Source: an uncultured Pelagibacteraceae bacterium (GTDB taxonomy: Bacteria; Pseudomonadota; Alphaproteobacteria; Pelagibacterales; Pelagibacteraceae). Taken from it: a stretch of 33,323 nucleotides of DNA. The stretch covers positions 1 through 33,323 of the forward strand of contig CACGEC010000006.1 in NCBI GenBank assembly GCA_902572005.1, read 5' to 3'. The position numbers were made by a program, and so were the translations under genes. The notes under the pieces were generated by a model, which had not been told where the DNA came from, searched no databases, and saw only the letters and a list, made by a program, of their open reading frames with translations. The first letter of the stretch is position 1. Every line of letters starts with the position of its first letter. Shown piece after piece: positions 26,985-33,323 of this stretch.

Positions 26985-27100
26985 TGCCGGCGACGTCCTA
27001 CTCTTCCATGTCTTAAGACAAAGTACCATCGGCGCAGAAAGGCTTGACTTCCGAGTTCGGAATGGGATCGGGTATAACCCTTTCGCAAAAACCACCGGCA
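26985..27100 (-). rRNA. rrf: 5S ribosomal RNA, detached from 23S
   Basis: About 116 nt on the minus strand, with 5' end near 27100 and 3' end near 26985. The ends TGCCGGTGG and the complementary CGCCGGCA close helix I. The internal CCCATTCCGAACTCGGAAGT block is the universal 5S signature, and GATGGTACTTTGTC belongs to the helix IV-V region. Upstream, where the 23S 3' end would normally be, there is instead a 166-nt spacer and then a plus-strand surface-polysaccharide gene. A good promoter abuts the 5' end. End positions may be off by one or two bases. Confidence 0.97.
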
Positions 27101-27105
27101 GAGAA

Positions 27106-27133
27106 CTTATACAGGCAAAATTTATAATGTAAA
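27106..27133 (-). promoter_or_regulatory. Promoter of the 5S rRNA gene
   Basis: On the minus strand TTTACA (27128-27133), a 16-nt spacer and TATAAG (27106-27111) give five of six matches to each sigma-70 consensus hexamer. The predicted start, 5-6 nt downstream, coincides with the first base of the 5S RNA near 27100. This would allow 5S to be transcribed without the 16S-23S operon. Beyond it, up to 27266, the spacer is plain A/T-rich DNA with no further feature I can support. Confidence 0.7.
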
Positions 27134-27266
27134 GACAGATTTAAGCTTAAATTTTTATTATTTTTTAACACTAATTTACATGAAACTTAAAAATTAAATT
27201 TTTACCAAATCTTACATATTTTTAATTTGCCCTATATGACCGCTTAACATAAAAATAGTAATAGTT

Positions 27267-28694
27267 ATGATAGTTTTAAAATCCATAGAAAAAAAAGATT
27301 ACTTTATAAATGAAACAAATATTTTCTATGAAAAAAATACCGAAGAAAGAGTAAAATTTATAAAAAATAATCAATTTTTTTACTCTGAAATATCAAAAAT
27401 TTTAAAAACCATTATCAATAAATCAGATTTAAATTTTTTTTTTTGTTGCGGAAATTCAAATATCTTAAAAGAAATTGATTCAGATAAAATAGACATGCAA
27501 GATATTAACGAAGAAATTCTATCTAGTTTCACGGAAAAATACGAAAAATCGATAGAAAAAGAAATCAACTTTAATCAATATGACAATATAGTAATTGCAG
27601 ACATTGAACATCAATTAGATCCTTTGAACAATCTTAAAGAATTATCAAAAAAGATTCATGATGATTGTAATATAATTTTAATTTCCAAAAGTCTTTTATG
27701 GTCTGGAATTATAAAATTAATCAAAATCTTCCTAAAAGATAAATTTACATCTGATTATAATTACTTGCCTTATAACTACATAAAGAATCTAATTGATGTT
27801 AGCAACTTTGAAATTGTTAAAAATGAAAAAGGAATAATTTTACCATTTCAAATACCTTTTTTAACAACTATTTTTAATAGAATTTTTCGTTTACCAATTT
27901 TAAACTTCTTTTGCATGATTAATTTTACTGTAATTAAGAAAAAAAAATTTGAAAAAAAAGAAAAAATAGAAAATAAAATTTCAGTAATAATTCCATGTAA
28001 AAATGAAGAAAAAAATATTAAAATAATTAAAGACAATTTTTACAACCTGGGTGGAAAAACTGAGTTTCTTTTTGGAGATGATAAATCTACTGATAAAACT
28101 CTTGAGGAAATAAATAATATTGAAATTGTAGATAAAAATATAGAAATCAAAACTTACGAGGGGCCTGGAGTGTGTAAGTCTGATAATGTTTACAAAGGAA
28201 TAGAAAAAGCAAGTGGTGACATAGTTTTAATATATGATGCTGATTGTACTGTTTCATTTAAGGATGTTGAAAAATCACTAAAAGTGTTATCAGAAACTAA
28301 TGCTGATTTTGTTAATTGTACCAGAATGGTTTTTCCCCAGCAAAAAAACGCAATGAAAAGTTTTAACTTTTTAGGAAATATTTTTTTTGCACAACTATTT
28401 AGCCTTTTTTTTAATAAAAAAATTACTGACACCTTATGTGGTACTAAAATATTTTATAAGAAAGATTGGGCTAAATTAAAAAAATCATTCGAAATTTCAA
28501 AAATGAAAGATCTATGGGGTGATTTTGATTTGCTGATAAGTGCTTATAAAAATAATTTAAAAATTGTAGAAATACCTGTTTATTATTATGACAGAGTTGA
28601 GGGAGAAACTAAAATGACATCTGTTTTTACTAATGGTCTACGTATGTTATTCATAACAATAAGATCTTTTTATAAGCTCAGAATTGATTACTAA
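27267..28694 (+). CDS. Methyltransferase-like / family 2 glycosyltransferase fusion
   Basis: A 475-residue two-domain protein. Residues of about 50-225 resemble a class I SAM-dependent methyltransferase, but the SAM glycine motif is poor (CCGNSN, 60-65); ADIEHQLDPLNNLKELSKKI and LLWSGIIKLI follow the pattern of such domains. From about 238 a GT2 domain begins (ISVIIPCKNEEKNI), with GDDKSTDKT, the metal motif DAD (324-326) and DTLCGTK (388-394), close to polyprenyl-phosphate sugar transferases. It likely acts on a lipid-linked sugar. It is the only plus-strand gene of the cluster, starts 166 nt from the 5S gene, and its stop overlaps the convergent neighbour by 4 nt. Confidence 0.8.
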   Translation: MIVLKSIEKKDYFINETNIFYEKNTEERVKFIKNNQFFYSEISKILKTIINKSDLNFFFCCGNSNILKEIDSDKIDMQDINEEILSSFTEKYEKSIEKEINFNQYDNIVIADIEHQLDPLNNLKELSKKIHDDCNIILISKSLLWSGIIKLIKIFLKDKFTSDYNYLPYNYIKNLIDVSNFEIVKNEKGIILPFQIPFLTTIFNRIFRLPILNFFCMINFTVIKKKKFEKKEKIENKISVIIPCKNEEKNIKIIKDNFYNLGGKTEFLFGDDKSTDKTLEEINNIEIVDKNIEIKTYEGPGVCKSDNVYKGIEKASGDIVLIYDADCTVSFKDVEKSLKVLSETNADFVNCTRMVFPQQKNAMKSFNFLGNIFFAQLFSLFFNKKITDTLCGTKIFYKKDWAKLKKSFEISKMKDLWGDFDLLISAYKNNLKIVEIPVYYYDRVEGETKMTSVFTNGLRMLFITIRSFYKLRIDY

Positions 28695-29707
28695 TTTTTT
28701 AATTCTTTAGATAAAAAGAGATAAAGAAATGTATATATTATTATATTAGTCAATAATAAAACCACTTGAAATTTAGTATCACTTATATTTTGTATTGATA
28801 TAGAGAAAATAATGAAGTTATAAATATTAATTATATTTGCTACTACTATGTTTGCATAAATCTTATTTTTGATTAACTTTTTGTTAAATATAATAAACAA
28901 TAATTGATGAAGATGTTTTGGATCAGGTAATAATGGGGAGTTTTTCTTCAAAATTTTTTTTCTAATTATTGAAAATAAATTTTCAAATCCTGGATACCAT
29001 AATAATAAAATTATGAAGTATGGTGTAACAGTGGGGTGATTATTATAAATTAAAATTAATATAAAAGAGTAAACAAATCCCAAAAAATAAGCCCCGTTGT
29101 CACCTAGATAAAGAAGATTTAAAAAATTTACCACATAAACAAATGCTAAAAAAAAGCACCAAAATAAAAATAGTTTTGGCTCCAAATTTATATAATTATA
29201 AAGTTCTGTCTTATAAATTACATAACTTACTAATAAATAATAACCTAAAACAAGAGTATTTAGTCCATCTAAAAAATTTGATCCATTTACAATTATTAAA
29301 ATACAGAAAGAAACAAATAAATAGCTAATAAACTTATTCCTAAGTACCTCATCAAAAAACTCTAATCTTGTTGATGTAATTTGTAAATCAAAGAAAATGA
29401 CAAATACAAAAATTATAGCTGATTGTAAAAGTAAACGTATTTTTGCAGACTTTAAAATTTTTAAGTCCGAAAATAATCCAATTAAAAAAATTGAAATTAT
29501 GAAAATAAAATACATTAAAAATGTTTTAAAAAAAATAAAGCAGAAGACAGATAACAGAAAAATTCCTCCTGATAATGGAATGGATTTAACTGAGGCTAAT
29601 TTTTGATGATCATCCCCTGAAAAACTGGGTAAAACATTTTTTTTTATAAAAAAAAGATTAATTAATAAAACTAAAAGTATTGAAGTAGAGAATAATAGAT
29701 AATCCAT
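28691..29707 (-). CDS. MraY/WecA-type polyprenyl-phosphate sugar-1-phosphate transferase
   Basis: A 338-residue protein with about ten membrane helices. It transfers a sugar-1-phosphate from a UDP-sugar to undecaprenyl phosphate, the first step of O-antigen or similar glycan synthesis. Motifs are GLFSDLK (77-83), NGSNFLDGLN (141-150), LGDNGAYFLG (201-210) and the cytoplasmic HLHQL (265-269), in the family order. The first motif normally has two adjacent Asp; here the first is Ser80, followed by Asp81, which could reduce or change activity. The sugar cannot be told. It ends the leftward surface cluster and is followed, on the other strand, by the GT fusion. Confidence 0.82.
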   Translation of the reverse strand: MDYLLFSTSILLVLLINLFFIKKNVLPSFSGDDHQKLASVKSIPLSGGIFLLSVFCFIFFKTFLMYFIFIISIFLIGLFSDLKILKSAKIRLLLQSAIIFVFVIFFDLQITSTRLEFFDEVLRNKFISYLFVSFCILIIVNGSNFLDGLNTLVLGYYLLVSYVIYKTELYNYINLEPKLFLFWCFFLAFVYVVNFLNLLYLGDNGAYFLGFVYSFILILIYNNHPTVTPYFIILLLWYPGFENLFSIIRKKILKKNSPLLPDPKHLHQLLFIIFNKKLIKNKIYANIVVANIINIYNFIIFSISIQNISDTKFQVVLLLTNIIIYTFLYLFLSKELKN

Positions 29708-29711
29708 ATAT

Positions 29712-30449
29712 TTATTTAATTAAAGAATTTAAACTTAATAAAAATAAGTAATACAAAGAAACTGGGATACTCATTCTCATATATTTTCTATAAACTTTAT
29801 ATCCGTCTAAAATTTTTTGATAATTATTTGAAGATAATGAATTATTTGATTTCCTCCAGAATGTTAATGGTTCATTCAAACTAACAAGTTTAGCTCCTTT
29901 CTTCAAAATATTTAACCATAATATAAAATCTTCTTTTGTGGTTATGTTTGGAAATGAACTATCCTTTAATAAATTTTTTCTTATCATTACTGTAGACAAT
30001 CCAACATCACATGAACTTAGTAACTCTTTAAAATTATTAAAATTTCGGCTTTTTCTTAAAGATATCACTTTTTTATTATTATCAACGATATAATAAGATG
30101 TATGACTAAAATCTATTTTGTTTTTGACCATGAAATTTATTTGTTTAAACAATTTATCCTCATGCCAATAATCATCACCATCTATAAACGCGATAAAGTC
30201 ACCTTTAGAATTTTCTATTCCATAATTTCTAGAGTACCCAGCGCCACAATTTTTACTATTAAGTAATATTTTAATATTTTTTTTATCCTTAACTAGTTCT
30301 TTTATATATTTGAGATCTGTTTGGTCCTCATCATCAAAAATTACAATTATTTCAAAATTTTTATACGACTGATTTATAATTGAATTTAAAGTTTCACTAA
30401 TATGTTCTCTTTTTTTATAATAAGGAATGATTATAGATATTAGATCCAT
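29712..30449 (-). CDS. Family 2 glycosyltransferase
   Basis: A 245-residue GT-A enzyme. It begins MDLISIIIPYYKKREHISET, with the NQSYKNFEIIVIFDDED nucleotide-binding region, CGAGYSRNYGI and the metal motif FIDGDDYW (Asp90 and Asp92). TTKEDFILWLNILKKG near residue 170 is the acceptor-side segment of this family. The C-terminal hydrophobic stretch may sit on the membrane. It probably adds one sugar in the surface glycan. Donor and acceptor are unknown. It precedes the MraY-type gene by 4 nt. Confidence 0.9.
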   Translation of the reverse strand: MDLISIIIPYYKKREHISETLNSIINQSYKNFEIIVIFDDEDQTDLKYIKELVKDKKNIKILLNSKNCGAGYSRNYGIENSKGDFIAFIDGDDYWHEDKLFKQINFMVKNKIDFSHTSYYIVDNNKKVISLRKSRNFNNFKELLSSCDVGLSTVMIRKNLLKDSSFPNITTKEDFILWLNILKKGAKLVSLNEPLTFWRKSNNSLSSNNYQKILDGYKVYRKYMRMSIPVSLYYLFLLSLNSLIK

Positions 30450-30457
30450 ATGATTAA

Positions 30458-31168
30458 TTAAGTAATTTTATTATTTTTATAAATTATTTCGTAGCCCTTT
30501 CGTAGTAACATTTTATTTTTCGAAATCATTTGAAAATTTTTATTAACTAAAAAAGAATTTAATTGATTTAGACTATAATTCTTTATTAATGATTTGTCGT
30601 AATGATACTCAAGTAATAAAACATTTATTTTATTTATATATCCTCCCATTCCTTTTAAAATATTAAACTCATGTCCTTCAGTATCAATTTTGACTAAATC
30701 AAAAGTTTTGAATTTATATTTTTTGAATATATCTTTGAACATCATTTTTTTAATCTTTAGATTTTTTTTATAAATTTCTTTTTTGAAGAAAAAAACCCAA
30801 ATAACAAATCTTTTTATTAAAGTGTAAAAGGAATTTTTATTTATTTTATTTAAAGTGGACATTGCTGATATATAGCCAATCTTTAAGTTGTCTTTACCTC
30901 TTTTATCACTTAAGGCAAATTTAAATATTTTAATTTTTTTATGTTTAATGCTTTTAAGAGTTTTATGACAATCTTTATTTGGCTCAAAAGCAAATATATA
31001 ATTTACTTTAAAGTTTTTTTGAATAACACCTATCATTTCCCCCTTATGAGAGCCAATATCAATATAAACATTAATTTTTTTTTTTAAAATTTTTTTAAAA
31101 ATAATCAAATTTTTCTTTTGAATAAAATTATCAAGAATGCTCAAAAAATTTATGATAAAAAATTTCAT
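30458..31168 (-). CDS. FkbM family methyltransferase
   Basis: A 236-residue SAM-dependent methyltransferase. YIDIGSHKGEMIG (35-47) is the SAM-binding motif, FAFEPNKDCHKTLK follows, and KIDTEGHEFNILKGM is the FkbM hallmark. Members O-methylate sugars or small molecules; in polysaccharide clusters they often cap or modify a sugar. The start overlaps the upstream membrane-protein gene by 4 nt (ATGA) and the downstream GT2 gene follows by 8 nt, so it is part of the same unit. The N-terminal 30 residues are basic and partly hydrophobic. Confidence 0.88.
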   Translation of the reverse strand: MKFFIINFLSILDNFIQKKNLIIFKKILKKKINVYIDIGSHKGEMIGVIQKNFKVNYIFAFEPNKDCHKTLKSIKHKKIKIFKFALSDKRGKDNLKIGYISAMSTLNKINKNSFYTLIKRFVIWVFFFKKEIYKKNLKIKKMMFKDIFKKYKFKTFDLVKIDTEGHEFNILKGMGGYINKINVLLLEYHYDKSLIKNYSLNQLNSFLVNKNFQMISKNKMLLRKGYEIIYKNNKIT

Positions 31169-32847
31169 CTTTTTAGGAATAAATAACCATTAATTGAATA
31201 ACCATCTCTTCTAGTATTTGTGCATGGTGAGGGAGTTGCCCAACAGTACCCGTCTGTTACATATAAATAATTATTATCACCCAATTTAAATTTTTGATAA
31301 TTTTTTTCTTTTACTGAAAAAAAAGGGAAATTGGTAAATTTATACTGATCTTCTCTATTCAACTCAAAATTAATTCTTGTAAAATTTTTAACATTAAATA
31401 TTAGTATTGCTAATAAGACCAATATTTTTGTTTTAAAATAAATATTTTTTTTTAATCTTTTTTTTTTAAATTTATCATTGTAAAAAAATAAAAAGACAAA
31501 AATAATTAAGAAAGCTAATGGTGTATAACCACCATATCTTAATGAAGGATGTTTAAAAAACCAAACAGATAAAATAAAAATCGCTATTGGGATTAAAATT
31601 TTTTTTGTTAATAAAAGTTCTTTAGCAGAGAATTTAATCTCTTTTTTGTAAATAAAATATATTATCAGATTAATAAAAAATATTATTAATATATAGTCAG
31701 ATACTTTATTAAAAAAATAATTATCTATCCAATTTTGAAACCAATTTAAACCACTAACATAGCTCTCAAAATCATCAACTTGAAAATTTGGAGATGCTCC
31801 AGCTTTAGCCCAAACTTCTAACCATAAATCCATTCTTTGAATCTCATTGATACTTAACGACCATAAAAAATTATCTCCAAAACAAGTAAAACTTATGGGA
31901 TAAATTAAACATCCTGTGTTAATGATATTATGTGAAAAAAATAATCCCACAAAAATAAAGAGCGAGATAAATAACCTTAGGTTAAAATTCTTCCATAAAA
32001 AAGGATTTATTTTTAAGAAATATAAAGTGATAGGAATAATCAAAAAATACAAAATAAAGTAAACCTTAAATGAAAAAATAATAAATAACAAAATCAAATT
32101 AAAATAGACCTTTTCAATATTTTCTTTATTTAAAATATTTGAAATTAAATTTAAAAATATTACACTTAATAATATCTGACCTGCTAAATCAGTTCCATAT
32201 TCAGCTAATCGAGTAAATTTTAAATTTACTAATAAAAAAAATATTAAAGACAATAAGAAAATTAGATTTTTTTTATTAATGTTCTTAATTATGTATTGAA
32301 TTAATACAAAATTGACAAAAGTAAAAATCAAATAATTTGGTAAATTAAATAAATAGTATTTAAATATTGGAATAAATTTTAATGAATTTAAAAATAAAAT
32401 AGAAGAGTGGTGTCTATATCCAAGATTTAACAGACCCATGCCAAAAGTAATTTTGTTTTCAGTTAAAGATAAGGCATACGGCAAATGATAATATGGAAAA
32501 TCATCATGATTTTTTGATATTATAAAAAAACTTATTGTTAAAATAATTAAAACAAAGAATAATTTTAATTCATTTTTTTCAAAATTTTTTAAATTTAAAA
32601 AAAAAAGTAATACTCCTATTAGCAAAATGAAAATATTATGTAATGAATTATGTGAAACAAAAAAAATTGATGAGTAGGATATAATGATTAAAAAGAAAAC
32701 TCCAATTAATCCAATTTCTCCCAGATTAATTTTTAATTTATTACCAATCACAACATTTTTAAAAAAAATTCCAAAACCAAGATACGAGAGGGAAAAAATA
32801 AATACTGATAATATTATTATCGTTATATTTAAAAATTCTGAAAGCAT
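31165..32847 (-). CDS. Large polytopic membrane protein, putative GT-C type
   Basis: A 560-residue protein with about twelve membrane helices and a short C-terminal soluble tail. Between early helices is NHDDFPYYHLPYAL (113-126), an acidic loop of the type used by GT-C glycosyltransferases, followed by NLGYRHHSSILFLNSL. The tail contains a CWATPSPC pair of cysteines (about 539-546) that looks like a conserved family feature. The overall plan resembles a membrane-protein family found in polysaccharide clusters and sometimes named LIC_10190; I know no proven function. It could be a glycosyltransferase or a polymerase-like protein. The 53-nt gap upstream is A/T-rich. Confidence 0.6.
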   Translation of the reverse strand: MLSEFLNITIIILSVFIFSLSYLGFGIFFKNVVIGNKLKINLGEIGLIGVFFLIIISYSSIFFVSHNSLHNIFILLIGVLLFFLNLKNFEKNELKLFFVLIILTISFFIISKNHDDFPYYHLPYALSLTENKITFGMGLLNLGYRHHSSILFLNSLKFIPIFKYYLFNLPNYLIFTFVNFVLIQYIIKNINKKNLIFLLSLIFFLLVNLKFTRLAEYGTDLAGQILLSVIFLNLISNILNKENIEKVYFNLILLFIIFSFKVYFILYFLIIPITLYFLKINPFLWKNFNLRLFISLFIFVGLFFSHNIINTGCLIYPISFTCFGDNFLWSLSINEIQRMDLWLEVWAKAGASPNFQVDDFESYVSGLNWFQNWIDNYFFNKVSDYILIIFFINLIIYFIYKKEIKFSAKELLLTKKILIPIAIFILSVWFFKHPSLRYGGYTPLAFLIIFVFLFFYNDKFKKKRLKKNIYFKTKILVLLAILIFNVKNFTRINFELNREDQYKFTNFPFFSVKEKNYQKFKLGDNNYLYVTDGYCWATPSPCTNTRRDGYSINGYLFLKR

Positions 32848-32900
32848 CCGGCTATATTTATATTAAATACTTTTTTTTCCAAGAGATTAAGATTTTTATC

Positions 32901-33323
32901 CTATGTTTTATATTCATTAAACCTTATATTTAAGATACTTAACAAGGTTGAAACAGATCTCACTAGGAATTGAATAAAGTACAAAAAATTTTTTTTTGGA
33001 GCTAAAGGGAACAAGATCAAATAAAAAAACGACTTAAAAAACTCATAAATAAATTTTAAAAAGGTCAACGATATTGCTTTTAATGGGCTGTAAAGTTTTG
33101 AGTAAATTATTTTACTTGAGGAACCATATCTAGCATTTCTTTTAATGAACCAAAAAAAATTTGATTTATATTTATCTCTTTTTTCAAAAACTGGGGCATG
33201 CTCGTTCCAAATTATACTTGAGCCTCTTAAATATAACTTTAAAAAAAATAATTGATCTGATCCTCCCAAATTTTTAAGTTCTTCATCAAATTGAATTAAA
33301 TTTTTTTTTATTATTTTTGTATC
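32901..33323 (-). CDS. Family 2 glycosyltransferase, C-terminal part (cut by window edge)
   Basis: The frame is open to the right edge, so the N-terminal catalytic half is missing; about 140 residues are seen. FDEELKNLGGSDQLFFLKLY matches the end of the GT2 catalytic domain (the ED/SDQ-type base and its helix), followed by GSSIIWNEHAPVFEK and KRNARYGSS. A hydrophobic stretch (EFFKSFFYLILFPLAP) may be membrane-associated. A TTG at 33267-33269 is an internal codon and not the start. It belongs to the same leftward surface-glycan unit. Confidence 0.8.
   Translation of the reverse strand, partial: DTKIIKKNLIQFDEELKNLGGSDQLFFLKLYLRGSSIIWNEHAPVFEKRDKYKSNFFWFIKRNARYGSSSKIIYSKLYSPLKAISLTFLKFIYEFFKSFFYLILFPLAPKKNFLYFIQFLVRSVSTLLSILNIRFNEYKT

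Larger units (their letters stand above)
27101..33323. other. Probable hypervariable cell-surface region, one border at the 5S gene
   Basis: From the 5S gene to the right edge every gene is a glycosyltransferase, sugar-lipid transferase, methyltransferase or envelope membrane protein, and the DNA is visibly more A/T-rich with longer A and T runs than the housekeeping part. This content and position match the SAR11 hypervariable region 2, described between the 23S and 5S genes and carrying cell-surface functions. I see no integrase, transposase, tRNA-flanked repeat or att site in the visible part. The right end lies outside the window. Confidence 0.7.

Noticed and set aside
28680..28706. Bidirectional terminator between the two convergent surface genes
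   Set aside because: Only a weak A/T-only AGAATT/AATTCT pairing is present, without a stable stem.
33267..33269. TTG as the start of a small 122-residue protein at the right edge
   Set aside because: The frame stays open upstream to the window end and encodes the expected continuation of a GT2 domain, so this is an internal codon of a cut gene.
27101..33323. Insertion sequence, prophage, integrase, att repeats or CRISPR in the surface cluster
   Set aside because: No transposase- or integrase-like protein, no direct or inverted terminal repeats and no spaced repeat array are seen in the visible part.

Overview
The window looks like a chromosomal segment of a SAR11-clade alphaproteobacterium (Candidatus Pelagibacter or a close relative). 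The evidence is very high A+T, almost no spacer DNA, many 1-4 nt start/stop overlaps, Cys-less L31 and L36, and an alphaproteobacterial gene order (yebC-ruvC-tolQRAB-pal-cpoB-tilS-ftsH). There is also a 5S rRNA gene standing apart from any 23S gene, next to a surface-polysaccharide cluster. That matches my recollection of SAR11 hypervariable region 2, which lies between 23S and 5S. The assignment is inferred from content and order; no database was searched.

Layout. (1) 1-14928, minus strand: a long housekeeping run read right to left. It holds a coiled-coil protein, zapA, 5-formyl-THF cyclo-ligase, a YmdB-type phosphoesterase, yebC, a phage-type ruvC, the Tol-Pal envelope system, tilS, ftsH, folP, glmM, thiD and purA (cut by the window edge). 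A good intrinsic terminator lies between pal and cpoB. (2) 14984-23205, plus strand: carbon-metabolism genes tkt-gap-pgk-fba, then thiE, efp, an inositol-monophosphatase-family gene, rpmE, a TrcR/DUF1013 regulator, rpsU and the initiator tRNA. (3) 23213-27100, minus strand: 5S rRNA, rpmJ, a 36-residue cytochrome oxidase subunit IV-like peptide, the three-part proton-translocating transhydrogenase (pnt) and a transaldolase. (4) 27267-33323: an even more A/T-rich cell-surface cluster with a methyltransferase/GT2 fusion, a MraY/WecA-type transferase, GT2 enzymes, an FkbM methyltransferase and a large multi-spanning membrane protein.

How the parts work together. Region 1 couples envelope integrity (Tol-Pal, FtsH, GlmM) with division (ZapA) and folate/thiamine supply (FolP, cyclo-ligase, ThiD). 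Region 2 supplies triose-phosphate and pentose-phosphate interconversion, read here as mainly gluconeogenic/anabolic. The transaldolase and NAD(P) transhydrogenase of region 3 complement it. Region 4 probably builds a strain-specific surface glycan.

The most unusual signals concern translation initiation. rpsU has no ATG, GTG or TTG start available and appears to start at ATT behind a perfect GGAGG. Six bases downstream of its stop lies the initiator tRNA gene, whose anticodon stem has an A-U pair where the usual three-G-C signature has G-C. Other points are the 5S gene with its own promoter feeding rpmJ, a GAPDH with NADP-type substitutions, and a phage-type RuvC at the usual ruvCAB locus without ruvA, ruvB or ybgC beside it.
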